A program made the translations under genes and the position numbers. 33,409 bases of DNA. It comes from an uncultured Bacteroidia bacterium (GTDB lineage Bacteria; Bacteroidota; Bacteroidia; Bacteroidales; CAJPTX01). Positions 15,522 to 24,343 of the stretch are shown piece after piece; within the stretch, counting starts at the first letter, position 1, and each line of letters starts with the position of its first letter. Below the pieces are notes generated by a model. It was not told the DNA's origin. It saw only the letters and a list, made by a program, of their open reading frames with translations, and did not search any database. Location of the stretch: contig CALHSW010000047.1 in assembly GCA_938038735.1 (NCBI GenBank), positions 1 to 33,409 of the forward strand. The letters are read 5' to 3'.

Positions 15522-17180
15522 ATGACAAACAGGAATCGTTTGCTTTACGCACTGGTGTTGCTGCCCACGTTGCTGCTTACCAGTTGCTACAAGGATTTTG
15601 ACAAGGTGCGAGTCAAGCCGTTCAAACCAGACTTGGTGGTGCCGTTGGCCGCGGCGGACAACATTACCTTTGAGGATATGCTTGTGAAGGAGGGGGATCT
15701 AAAATACCTGGATTCTATTTCCTATAAGGATGAGGGGAGAATAGGGCTTCGGTATGATACATCTACTTACAACCTAATCGCTTTGAAGCTGTTGACACCG
15801 TTAAAAAAATTGACAATTAAAGATGGGAACGTTTCAAAAGATGAGCTGATTTCTGGCAACAGTAGCTCTCTAAAGGTGCAGAAGATTGTTTTCGCTGAGG
15901 GGGCAGAGATTAGTGCGAATATGGATGTAACTTTCTCTCTAGAAGACGGTTCGAAGTTGAAGCTAAATTCAGATCCTTGTGCCCCATTGGGTAAGGGGTG
16001 TACGCTAAAGCTTCCTATTGATGCGAGTAACGACTGTATTCTTACCTTTAGAAATGAAAACAAAAGTGTAGAAGCTGTAGAGGTAAAAATAGGGATCCTG
16101 CAAGGACTTGGTAGCGAGCCACGCACGATGACTCTTGATACATACGCTGGATTGCTGTGGTATAGCGGTGAGTTAACAGACCCCCGGGTTGCAGTAAAAA
16201 TAACGCCCGAGGGCTGGACAGCTCGAGTTGAGAAGTTAAAATATTGGGTGGAAGGTTCCTCGGTGAAGACGAGGGTAGATGGGAAAGAAGAGGAAAAACC
16301 ATTGGTTGGACAAATTGGACAGGTTGGGAAAAATCCTCTACCCTTTAACGAGAAGGGCAAGAACGAATTTTTCGCCTACTGGGAAAAAGGTGCTACACAA
16401 GAAAAAGAGTATTTCTTTAATCAGACCAGTATGGTTAACTTCTCAAAGGATTGGCCGTTGAGCTATACAGTTGGAAAGCTTATGGTTGAATGTAAGGATC
16501 AAGTTGTAACGTTGCATGCGGGAGAAGGACATGGTTCTGTAAACGCTGACGTGGCGCTTAAGCTTCCATTTACGGGGCGGTTCAATGCGTTGGTGCGGGA
16601 GTTTAAGGCAGAAGATAAAGAGGGGATAGAGCTGCCCGATGTGAACAAATTGCTGCAGGATTCGGGAGGCAAGGTGAACGTAAAATCGAGTTTTACGAAC
16701 AACGATACGGTGCTGCTGCATTTCTACTTCAAGAATGCAACGCCGATGGATATTTACCTCGCGACGAGAATAGGAGAGAACAACAAAGTACCGAAAGGGG
16801 AAGTAGCTCAAAAAGCTTCTGTGATCGAGGGGCTAAATAGCCATATTGATGACGAAGTGCTAAAGGGAGGTGCTTTGTTGACGATAGGTAAATTTGACTT
16901 CTTTAAGGCGGTGGAGGGTGCTGATGCGAGTGGAGAACACGGTACCGCAACGGGAAGTAAAAGCAAGGTGGCGACGATAGCGATTCCGTATAGCGAGTAT
17001 GAGGAGGCAAGAAAGTCAGCTGCGGGTCGCCAGGTTAGGGCGTTGCTGCTCTTCAGAAGTCCCAACGGAGATGATGGGCAGCCTATAGTAGTGTCACCGC
17101 GGCTGAAAGATTATGTGAGCATACGGCTAGGGGTGGAGGTGAAGCCCGAGGTGTCGATTGAATTGATGAATAAGAAGTAA
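15522..17180 (+). CDS. Large lipoprotein of unknown function
   Basis: A 552-residue predicted lipoprotein. The signal sequence ends LLTSC with C22 lipidated; GGAGG lies about 10 bases before the ATG. The mature part starts YKDFDKVRVKPFKPDLVVPLA and is a long beta-rich chain without membrane segments. The middle (about 15700-16500) is visibly richer in A+T than its neighbours. The barrel gene begins 3 bases after its stop, and the OmpA-like gene follows, so the three are very likely one operon. I recognise no named domain. A surface or periplasmic partner of the barrel is the natural guess (inference). Confidence 0.78.
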   Translation: MTNRNRLLYALVLLPTLLLTSCYKDFDKVRVKPFKPDLVVPLAAADNITFEDMLVKEGDLKYLDSISYKDEGRIGLRYDTSTYNLIALKLLTPLKKLTIKDGNVSKDELISGNSSSLKVQKIVFAEGAEISANMDVTFSLEDGSKLKLNSDPCAPLGKGCTLKLPIDASNDCILTFRNENKSVEAVEVKIGILQGLGSEPRTMTLDTYAGLLWYSGELTDPRVAVKITPEGWTARVEKLKYWVEGSSVKTRVDGKEEEKPLVGQIGQVGKNPLPFNEKGKNEFFAYWEKGATQEKEYFFNQTSMVNFSKDWPLSYTVGKLMVECKDQVVTLHAGEGHGSVNADVALKLPFTGRFNALVREFKAEDKEGIELPDVNKLLQDSGGKVNVKSSFTNNDTVLLHFYFKNATPMDIYLATRIGENNKVPKGEVAQKASVIEGLNSHIDDEVLKGGALLTIGKFDFFKAVEGADASGEHGTATGSKSKVATIAIPYSEYEEARKSAAGRQVRALLLFRSPNGDDGQPIVVSPRLKDYVSIRLGVEVKPEVSIELMNKK

Positions 17181-17183
17181 GCA

Positions 17184-18575
17184 ATGAGAAAAGCATTAAG
17201 AATTGGTGCGCTGCTGATTGCGGTGCTCAGCTGCGCGGCGACGGTTAGCGTGCGCGCGCAGTCGCAGCTTCTGCTGCCGTATAACGATATTCTCTTCCAG
17301 TCGACGTGGGAAAACCCGGCGGTGCGGCCGATGCATAGGTTTAGCTTCGGGCTCCCGGTACTCTCATCAATAGAGCTGGGAGTGGTGAATAATGGGTTCC
17401 AGCTCTCGCAGGTGTCGGAAGTAGACAGCGAAGGCTGGTTGAATATTGACCTAGAGAAGATAGCCAATGGGCTAAAAGAGAAGAAGGGCTACCAGCAGTA
17501 CCTGGAGACCCAGATTGATTTGCTGCACTTCCGGATGAAGTGGCGGGATTGGTACTTTTGGTTGGCTGCGCGCAACGTGACAACAGAAACGTTTGGCTAC
17601 GAGCGAGATCTGTTCAACTTTGTGTACGCTGGGAATGGCGCTTACGTGGGAAAGAGCCTATCGCTAAACAAGGTAATGGCGGATGTGAAAAACTACCATG
17701 AAATTACCTTTGGCCTCTCCAAGGAGTTGGGGCGTAAGTGGCTGGTGGGGGCCAGGGTTAGCTTCCTTTCAGGACTCGCCTCAGGGGTGGCGGCGTTCGA
17801 TGAATTTAACATCGCCATAAGCGACAAGCCCGAAACGATGTACGCCCATACGGCGACGGCGGCAGGCACTGCCACCGCTTCGTCCATCCATCGCTTTCGG
17901 GATGAGGAGTTGTTGAAGGATCCGAAAACGTGGTTCAACGTGAAGAATTTGGGATTTGCATTGGCTGGGGGCGTTTCCTACCGCCCCATCCCCCATTTGA
18001 ACCTTGCGCTGTCGTTCTCAGATATTGGTTTAATCGGGTGGAACGATAGCGTGAAAGAGTACAAATTGCAGGAGAAGAAGGTGTCAGTCAATGCCCTATT
18101 TGAAGGGAAAGAGAACATAATGAACCTCTCGTTTGGTGAAACGCGTGAGAAGTTACACGAGCAAATAGGAGACCTTGATACGGGGGTAAGCGATGGGGGA
18201 AGGTACACGCAGTGGCTGGCGCCTAAGTTCCACTTCTTGGCAACCTACGAGTTTGCACGCCAGTCGGTGGTAGGGGCAAGCTTCTCGGGGATATACCAGG
18301 CGAAGCAGTTTTATCCATCGGCCACGGTGTCGTTCATGCAGGGGGTGTCGGATATTTTCCAGGTGCAGGTGTCGTGGAGCTACAACCAGTATTCGGCGTT
18401 GAACTTCGGCGCGGGGCTCGTGGTGTGCCCGGGTCCGGTGCAGCTCTACCTTATAACGGATAACTTCCTGGCGTTCATCAACCCCGCGTTAGCCAAAGCG
18501 ACGAACGTCCGCTTGGGCATGAATCTAGTGTTTGGGCGGTTGAATAATAACCACATGCTGACGTACGATGGGTAA
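17184..18575 (+). CDS. DUF5723-like outer-membrane barrel protein
   Basis: A 463-residue secreted protein. The signal peptide (about 1-25) ends VRA-QS. The mature protein opens with NPAVRP-x-HRFSFGLPVLSSIELGVVNNGF, then many amphipathic strands (for example GFALAGGVSYRP, LNLALSFSDIG, VVGASFSGIYQAKQFYPSATVSF), a typical large barrel. These features fit DUF5723, a Bacteroidota outer-membrane family related to the PorP/SprF and PorV type of barrel; I assign it from pattern, not search. It starts 3 bases after the upstream lipoprotein gene, and the OmpA-family gene starts 30 bases after its end. Confidence 0.75.
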   Translation: MRKALRIGALLIAVLSCAATVSVRAQSQLLLPYNDILFQSTWENPAVRPMHRFSFGLPVLSSIELGVVNNGFQLSQVSEVDSEGWLNIDLEKIANGLKEKKGYQQYLETQIDLLHFRMKWRDWYFWLAARNVTTETFGYERDLFNFVYAGNGAYVGKSLSLNKVMADVKNYHEITFGLSKELGRKWLVGARVSFLSGLASGVAAFDEFNIAISDKPETMYAHTATAAGTATASSIHRFRDEELLKDPKTWFNVKNLGFALAGGVSYRPIPHLNLALSFSDIGLIGWNDSVKEYKLQEKKVSVNALFEGKENIMNLSFGETREKLHEQIGDLDTGVSDGGRYTQWLAPKFHFLATYEFARQSVVGASFSGIYQAKQFYPSATVSFMQGVSDIFQVQVSWSYNQYSALNFGAGLVVCPGPVQLYLITDNFLAFINPALAKATNVRLGMNLVFGRLNNNHMLTYDG

Positions 18576-18605
18576 AAGCAAAACGGAATGAGAGGAGAGC
18601 AAGGA

Positions 18606-20810
18606 ATGAAAAGGATAGAATTGTTAGCAGTAGCTGCGTTGCTTTTACTACTGCCGTTTGGCGCGGGGCGAGGCGTGGCGCAGTCGTTTAAGCCGGAGAA
18701 TATAGGACCGCGGGTTAACAGCGCGCAGTCGGACGTTAACCCTGTGTTCTCAAAGGGAGGCGACACGCTGTTTTTCTCTAGGATTACAAAGGCTAAGAAT
18801 AGCCACCGGGAGGAGGATACGCAGGATATATGGATGTCGGTTAAGGACAAGAGCGGGAAGTGGGGCGAGGCTGTACGTCTACCAAATAGCGTTAACATTG
18901 GGCGTTACAATGCCCTCTACGCGGCACTCGATGATGGGAGCTACCTTATAGCTGGGATTTTTGACAAGAAGGGAAAGAAGTGGCTGCGTAATGGGTTCTC
19001 GTTGATTCGTCCGCAGGGTGATTCATCATGGAGCGCACCGCAGCGGTTGAATGTGTCGGGTTTTACTACGGGCGTTAGGGGCGATTTCGTGAATGCGAGC
19101 ATGACGCCCGATGGGAAGTACCTCTTTTTGGCCTACTCGAAGTGCTGGAAGGGAAAGCGCTTGAAGCTGTACGTGTCGGAGCAGAAGAAGCCAGGAAAAT
19201 ACAGCAAACCGAAGAAGCTGAAAGGCGACATGAGAAAGTTCTACACGGCGGAGACGCCGGTGTTCTCCGTGGCAGATAGCGTTCTCTACTTCTCTGGTGT
19301 GTCAGCAAAGGGCAATGGGCACAAGATGTATCGTGCCGTGCCGGTGACGGCCGAGAACTCCTCTAAGAAGGTCAAGCCGATGCGGGAGTGGACAGATGTG
19401 AAGGAGCTATCAGATACGGTGCATATAGGATCCTGGAGCTCGTACTTCACGCCGAGCCGTAGCGGTGCGTACGCTGCGCTATGCAGCACAGGTGATGGGG
19501 CGCCTAGCGATAGCACTACCGTTGCTACCGACTCCACGCAGCAAAGCGAGCGCAGCGTGGCATCGATCCGGGAGGAGATGAAGAGCGGGTCGGTGGGAAG
19601 GTCAGATATCTTCGTTGCGATGCTAGTGGAAACGCGGCCGTGGGTGCTAGTGCATGGGCGTTTGGTTGACGCGCGTACCAATGAGCTCCTGCCCGCGGGT
19701 AAGGATGTGAAAATTTTGGTCAATGGAGAGGAGAGCGATTCTGTTACGTTAGAGGGTGGTAATCGTTTCACAGCGTTGCTACCGCTCAATGCACGCTATG
19801 AGTTCACTTCGCAGGTGACGAATTTTATCAGCGATACGGCGGTGGTGGATGTAACAGGGCGTAGGTTGTACAAAGAGGATACCGTTACCCTTACGCTGCG
19901 TACGCTACCCTACGTGCTGGTGAGTGGGCAGCTGCTCGACAGCTACAGCATGCAGCCGATCGACAGGAAGTACACACCGAAAGTGCTGGTGGATGGAAAG
20001 ACCGTGGATTCGCTGAAGGTGAATGCGGCGAAGTCTACCTATGAGGTGACGTTGCCCTATGGGAAGAAGTATTCGTTCTCCATCGATGCGCAGGAGTATA
20101 AGGGCATCCCGATAGAGGTTGACTTGACTCCCTACGATGAGTATAGCACGCTGCAGGCGGATGTCTACGCGCAGCCGTTGAATGCCAATATGGTAACGCT
20201 TTACGGTAAGGTAATCAACACCAAGACGGGCAAGCCGCTTGAGCCGGGGCAGGTCGTGAAGATGCGTGTAAACCGAAGGGATGCGCTCAATTTCCAGTAT
20301 AATGATAAGAATGCGAGTTACCGTTTGATGCTCCCCGTGGGGACAGACTACGATGTGACGCCTAACGTGAAGAACTTCTACAACCGGATGGAGGTTGTAG
20401 ACCTACGTAATGCCAAGCCGCGGTCGAAGGTGCCACGCGATTTCTTCGTGATGCCGCTCGAGGTGGGGCAGTCAGTGGATATTGAAAATATCTACTTTGA
20501 GACGGGTAAGAGCAAGCTGAAGCCGGAGTCGTACCGTTCGTTGAACGCGTTGGTTGACTTCTTCAATGAGTACCCGAACGTGAAGGTGCTGGTTGGAGGC
20601 CATACCGATAACACGGGGTCCATGGCGGTGAATAAGCGACTCTCGAAGGCGCGTGCGCAGGCTGTGGCTGATTACCTGATTGGTCAGGGAATCGGGAGAG
20701 ATCGATTCCAGTCGGAGGGCTACGGCCCAACGAAGCCGAAGGCATCGAATAAGACGAAGAAGGGACGAGCGATGAATAGGCGCGTGGACTTCACGATAAT
20801 GGGTCTGTAG
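18606..20810 (+). CDS. OmpA-family protein with beta-propeller, PorE-like
   Basis: A 734-residue secreted protein. The signal peptide ends GVAQ-SF. Residues about 30-330 are WD40/PD40-like propeller blades (DVNPVFSKGGDTLFFSR, NASMTPDGKYLFLAYS, ETPVFSVADSVLYFSG). Next come three carboxypeptidase-regulatory-like repeats (VHGRLVDARTNELL, VSGQLLDSYSMQPI, LYGKVINTKTGKPL). The C-terminal OmpA domain (about 620-734) has YFETGKSKLKPES and GGHTDNTGS, and later LSKARAQAVADYL and NRRVDF, which bind peptidoglycan. This matches PorE of type IX secretion except that the N-terminal TPR of PorE is missing, so a paralogue is possible. AGGAG upstream supports the ATG at 18606. Confidence 0.9.
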   Translation: MKRIELLAVAALLLLLPFGAGRGVAQSFKPENIGPRVNSAQSDVNPVFSKGGDTLFFSRITKAKNSHREEDTQDIWMSVKDKSGKWGEAVRLPNSVNIGRYNALYAALDDGSYLIAGIFDKKGKKWLRNGFSLIRPQGDSSWSAPQRLNVSGFTTGVRGDFVNASMTPDGKYLFLAYSKCWKGKRLKLYVSEQKKPGKYSKPKKLKGDMRKFYTAETPVFSVADSVLYFSGVSAKGNGHKMYRAVPVTAENSSKKVKPMREWTDVKELSDTVHIGSWSSYFTPSRSGAYAALCSTGDGAPSDSTTVATDSTQQSERSVASIREEMKSGSVGRSDIFVAMLVETRPWVLVHGRLVDARTNELLPAGKDVKILVNGEESDSVTLEGGNRFTALLPLNARYEFTSQVTNFISDTAVVDVTGRRLYKEDTVTLTLRTLPYVLVSGQLLDSYSMQPIDRKYTPKVLVDGKTVDSLKVNAAKSTYEVTLPYGKKYSFSIDAQEYKGIPIEVDLTPYDEYSTLQADVYAQPLNANMVTLYGKVINTKTGKPLEPGQVVKMRVNRRDALNFQYNDKNASYRLMLPVGTDYDVTPNVKNFYNRMEVVDLRNAKPRSKVPRDFFVMPLEVGQSVDIENIYFETGKSKLKPESYRSLNALVDFFNEYPNVKVLVGGHTDNTGSMAVNKRLSKARAQAVADYLIGQGIGRDRFQSEGYGPTKPKASNKTKKGRAMNRRVDFTIMGL

Positions 20811-20838
20811 CCGTAGGTTTAGCGTTTTTGGAGTGTGT

Positions 20839-20886
20839 GGCAGCGAGCCTGTCAATCCGCGATAATGGATTGATGGGCTCGTTGCC
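20839..20886 (+). terminator. Long hairpin after the OmpA-family gene
   Basis: GGCAGCGAGCC pairs with GGCTCGTTGCC (one G-T pair), and the stem continues through TCAATCC/GGATTGA to about 20 pairs closing a short loop. No T-run follows, so it may act as an mRNA 3'-end stabiliser or a weak terminator. Confidence 0.55.
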
Positions 20887-20994
20887 TTGTGCCGCAAAAC
20901 AAAGGGGCGAGTATTCGGTTGAGAGAGGGGGGAGGAGATGAAGCATGATTTTTGCGCGTGGTTGCCTAGGATCAGAGAAGAGAGAGGATCGGAT

Positions 20995-21027
20995 TTTGGG
21001 GTTATAGGTTCAATTGTTGTACCTTTG
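20995..21027 (+). promoter_or_regulatory. Predicted nrdJ promoter
   Basis: TTTG at 20995-20998 and TACCTTTG at 21020-21027 are 21 bases apart and match the Bacteroidota -33/-7 consensus. The predicted transcript start is near 21034. Confidence 0.65.
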
Positions 21028-21117
21028 CAGCCGTCCGAGTTTGAATGGGGGGCAGGCTGAGTTGGAATGTATTCTGTTGTAGAACAGAACGTTATAAATA
21101 TGTAATAGAAGGCAGAG

Positions 21118-23634
21118 GTGGCACAGAAAGAGTATACGTACGAAGAGGCGTTGCGTGCGTCGAAAGAGTATTTCGGTGGGGACGAGATGGCGGCGAAGGT
21201 TTGGGTGAGCAAGTATGCGCTGAAGAATTCGGAGGGGACGATTTATGAGAAGACCCCGGCTGACATGCATCGTCGGCTGGCTAAAGAGCTGGCGCGAATA
21301 GAGAGAAAGTACCCCAATCCGCTCGATGAGGACAAGATATTTGAGCTACTCGATGAGTTTAGGTATTTGATACCGCAAGGCGGCCCAATGACGGGTATAG
21401 GCAATGATTATCAGGTGGCGAGCCTTTCCAATTGCTTCGTTATAGGCAATGAGGGGATGGGCGATTCGTACGGCGGTATCATGAAGATAGACGAGGAGCA
21501 GGTGCAGCTGATGAAGCGCCGTGGCGGGGTGGGGCATGACATGTCGGGCATACGCCCTAAGGGCAGCCCCGTGATGAATAGTGCGCTAACCTCTACGGGG
21601 ATAGTGCCTTTCATGGAGCGTTACTCTAACTCGACGCGTGAGGTGGCGCAGGATGGGCGCAGGGGTGCGTTGATGCTTTCCATTTCGATTAAGCACCCCG
21701 ATTCTGAAGACTTTATTGATGCAAAGCTTGACACGACGAAAGTCACGGGAGCCAACGTCTCGGTGCGCATAGATGATGAGTTTATGCATGCAGCGCTGCA
21801 AGGGGGTAATTACGAGCAGCGTTACCCTGTAGATTCCAATGCACCGAAGGTTAGCAAGGAAATCGATGCGCAGCGTCTGTGGAAGAAGATTATCCACAAT
21901 GCGTGGAAGGCAGCAGAGCCAGGGGTTCTCTTTTGGGATACCATCATTCGGGAGTCAATACCTGACTGCTACGCGGATCTAGGGTACAAGACGATTTCAA
22001 CAAACCCATGCGGTGAAATTCCCCTATGCCCATACGACAGCTGTCGGCTTCTTGCGGTGAATCTATACTCCTACGTTGATAAGCCATACACCCCCGAGGC
22101 TTCATTTAACGAAGCGTTGTTCGTGGAGCATGTGAGATGTGCGCAGCGTTTGATGGATGATATTATTGACTTGGAGCTTGAGAAAATAGCTGCCATACTG
22201 GCAAAAATTGAAAGGGATCCCGAGTCGGAAGCTATTAAGCGTGTGGAGCGAGAGCTGTGGGAAAAGATAGAGTACAAGTCGCGCCGGGGGAGGCGTACAG
22301 GGCTTGGCATTACGGCGGAGGGAGATATGCTTGCCGCCCTTGGATTGCGATACGGCACGCCTGAGGCAACGCAGATGGCTGAAAAAATACAGAAAATGTT
22401 GGCGTTGGCGGCGTATAGCTCATCGGTGGAGATGGCTGAGGAGCGTGGGGCGTTTGAGATCTACGATGCGAAGCGAGAGGAGAAAAATCCATTTATAGGC
22501 CGCATCCGTGAGGCAGCGCCAGAGCTCTACGATCAGATGGTGAAGCATGGCCGGCGTAACATTGCCCTACTGACGATAGCACCGACAGGAACCGTTAGCT
22601 TGATGTCGCAGACGACATCAGGCATTGAACCGGTTTTTCTCCCCTACTACCGTCGTCGGCGCAAGGTGAATAGTGACGATAAAAATGCTAAGGCGACTTT
22701 TAGGGATAAAAATGGCGATTGTTTTGAGGAGTTTACGGTATTCCATCCCAAGTTTTTAGTGTGGCTTGAAACGAATGGCTATGATGTAGAAGAGGTTAAA
22801 GGGCGATCGTTGGAGTTTATTGACAGCCTTGTAGCGCAATCGCCGTACCACATGGCAACCGCTAATGAGATAGATTGGGAAGAGAAGGTGCGCATGCAGG
22901 GCGCGGTGCAAAAGTGGGTGGATCATTCAATAAGCGTGACGGTAAATTTACCGAAGGATGTGAGTGAAGAGGCTGTGGCGAAGGTCTACGAAACGGCGTG
23001 GAGAGAGGGTTGCAAGGGGTGTACGGTGTATCGGGATGGCTCTCGGGATGGGGTGTTGCTCTCGGCGGAGGAGATCACGCAGAATGGTTTCCCCCGTAAG
23101 CGGCCCCGCTCATTGGATTGTGACGTAATACGGTTTCATAACAGGGAGGAGTCTTGGATTGCGTTCGTAGGGCTATATGAAGGGAAGCCCTATGAAATCT
23201 TCACTGGGCGACAGTCGGGCGATGTTCTACCCATCCCGAACTCTGTAGTGAAGGGAAAAATAGTGAAGGTGAAAACGGAGAAGGGTAGTCGCTACGATTT
23301 TCAGTACGAGGATTCCAATGGGTACCCTAACGTGATGGGCGGGCTGAGCCATCAGTTTAACAAGGAGTTTTGGAACTACGCAAAGCTTCTATCGGGGGTA
23401 TTGCGTAACAGGATGCCGATCGTTGACGTTGTAAATCTAGTACATGATTTACAAGTAGACGATGAGAGCATTACGACGTGGAAGGCAGGCGTGGAGCGCA
23501 CGTTGCAGCGCTATGTACCCGATGGGACGGTGGTGCACCGCGGGGAGGTATGCCCCTCGTGTGGATGTGATACGATGGTGTACCAAGAGGGGTGTTTGCA
23601 CTGCGCGAACTGCGGAAATTCGAAGTGTTCGTAG
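21118..23634 (+). CDS. nrdJ: Adenosylcobalamin-dependent (class II) ribonucleotide reductase
   Basis: An 838-residue cytoplasmic enzyme that reduces ribonucleotides to deoxyribonucleotides using vitamin B12, independent of oxygen. Key positions: C106 (SLSNC) of the redox pair, the active-site NPCGE at 296-300 with C298 and E300, PTGT at 489-492, and a C-terminal cysteine cluster (C812, C815, C817, C826, C829, C832, C837) that looks like a zinc site plus the re-reducing tail. The start is GTG at 21118; stop codons lie in frame just upstream and there is no nearby ATG. The NlpE-like gene begins 53 bases downstream with no intervening terminator. Confidence 0.97.
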   Translation: MAQKEYTYEEALRASKEYFGGDEMAAKVWVSKYALKNSEGTIYEKTPADMHRRLAKELARIERKYPNPLDEDKIFELLDEFRYLIPQGGPMTGIGNDYQVASLSNCFVIGNEGMGDSYGGIMKIDEEQVQLMKRRGGVGHDMSGIRPKGSPVMNSALTSTGIVPFMERYSNSTREVAQDGRRGALMLSISIKHPDSEDFIDAKLDTTKVTGANVSVRIDDEFMHAALQGGNYEQRYPVDSNAPKVSKEIDAQRLWKKIIHNAWKAAEPGVLFWDTIIRESIPDCYADLGYKTISTNPCGEIPLCPYDSCRLLAVNLYSYVDKPYTPEASFNEALFVEHVRCAQRLMDDIIDLELEKIAAILAKIERDPESEAIKRVERELWEKIEYKSRRGRRTGLGITAEGDMLAALGLRYGTPEATQMAEKIQKMLALAAYSSSVEMAEERGAFEIYDAKREEKNPFIGRIREAAPELYDQMVKHGRRNIALLTIAPTGTVSLMSQTTSGIEPVFLPYYRRRRKVNSDDKNAKATFRDKNGDCFEEFTVFHPKFLVWLETNGYDVEEVKGRSLEFIDSLVAQSPYHMATANEIDWEEKVRMQGAVQKWVDHSISVTVNLPKDVSEEAVAKVYETAWREGCKGCTVYRDGSRDGVLLSAEEITQNGFPRKRPRSLDCDVIRFHNREESWIAFVGLYEGKPYEIFTGRQSGDVLPIPNSVVKGKIVKVKTEKGSRYDFQYEDSNGYPNVMGGLSHQFNKEFWNYAKLLSGVLRNRMPIVDVVNLVHDLQVDDESITTWKAGVERTLQRYVPDGTVVHRGEVCPSCGCDTMVYQEGCLHCANCGNSKCS

Positions 23635-23687
23635 AAGTTTGTGAATGTTAGTTAGTAATTGTAAAAAAAGTTAAGAGGAGAAAAGAG

Positions 23688-24155
23688 ATGAAGAAGTTGG
23701 TTGTGATGGCGGCTGCTGTGGCGATGCTAATGGCGTATGGCTGCAGCGGGTGTGGTAGCCAAAAGAATGATGCAGCGCAGGCTGACTCGTTGGCGGCGGT
23801 AGCTAAGGCGGATTCTTTGGCGGCTGTGGCGGTTGCGGAAGAAATGCAGCTTCCGTACGGGGTATACAAGGGAACGTTACCTTGCGCTGATTGTCCAGGG
23901 GTAGAGGTTGTGCTTGTGCTTTCTACGGATGGGTCAACGCTGTCAACGTTGTACAAAGAACGGGATACGGAGCCTAGGGTAATCGCAGGTGCGGCGAGTT
24001 TTGATGCTGAGGGTAGACTAGTATTTACGCCGAACGACACGAACGAAGAGGTGACGCTGTACGCAGTGGAAGGAAATACGTTGCGTAGACTGGGAAGTGA
24101 TGGACAGGCCGTGACAGGCGAGTTGGCCGATGCCTACGTGTTGACGAAGGAGTAG
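23688..24155 (+). CDS. NlpE-like lipoprotein
   Basis: A 155-residue lipoprotein with lipobox MAYGC (C19), preceded by AAGAGGAG. After a low-complexity linker containing ADSLAAVA twice (residues about 32-50), the fold starts with YGVYKGTLPCADCPGVEV. This is the NlpE N-terminal signature with its CxxC pair, seen in copper-resistance and envelope-stress lipoproteins. In E. coli NlpE senses surface contact or metal and signals through Cpx; Bacteroidota lack a close Cpx equivalent, so the role here is unknown. It is probably cotranscribed with nrdJ and closed by a strong terminator. Confidence 0.85.
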   Translation: MKKLVVMAAAVAMLMAYGCSGCGSQKNDAAQADSLAAVAKADSLAAVAVAEEMQLPYGVYKGTLPCADCPGVEVVLVLSTDGSTLSTLYKERDTEPRVIAGAASFDAEGRLVFTPNDTNEEVTLYAVEGNTLRRLGSDGQAVTGELADAYVLTKE

Positions 24156-24177
24156 TTAGCATCGTTTTGTTGCTGAG

Positions 24178-24221
24178 GAGCGGCGAATCTCTAGTTCAAT
24201 GGGGATTCGCCGCTCTTTTTT
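24178..24221 (+). terminator. Strong intrinsic terminator
   Basis: GAGCGGCGAATC (24178-24189) and GATTCGCCGCTC (24204-24215) form a perfect 12-bp stem with a 14-base loop, followed by six T. It ends the nrdJ/NlpE-like transcript. Confidence 0.9.
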
Positions 24222-24311
24222 GTGGATAGTTTTCCTACTCCTGTCAACTTGCCCCAAGTTCCTTATGAATTTGAATACGATGGTGGGCTAGTTACTTTCA
24301 AAAATTGTTTA

Positions 24312-24319
24312 TATATTTG
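24312..24319 (+). promoter_or_regulatory. Predicted -7 element of the aldolase gene
   Basis: TATATTTG matches TAnnTTTG. Transcription would start near 24326, about 18 bases before the ATG at 24344, which excludes the longer open frame beginning at 24305. A clear -33 element was not found. Confidence 0.5.
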
Positions 24320-24343
24320 CCACAACGCAAAACGTATAGTATC

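Larger units (their letters stand above)
20811..21117. other. Intergenic region before nrdJ
   Basis: About 300 bases with no gene. It holds a long hairpin (20839-20886) downstream of the OmpA-family gene and the nrdJ promoter (20995-21027). The leader of about 85 bases before nrdJ shows no riboswitch I can recognise. In particular I see no cobalamin-box core, although the enzyme needs B12. Confidence 0.55.

Noticed and set aside
21028..21117. Cobalamin riboswitch ahead of the B12-dependent reductase
   Set aside because: The leader is only about 85 bases, and I see no B12-box-like core.
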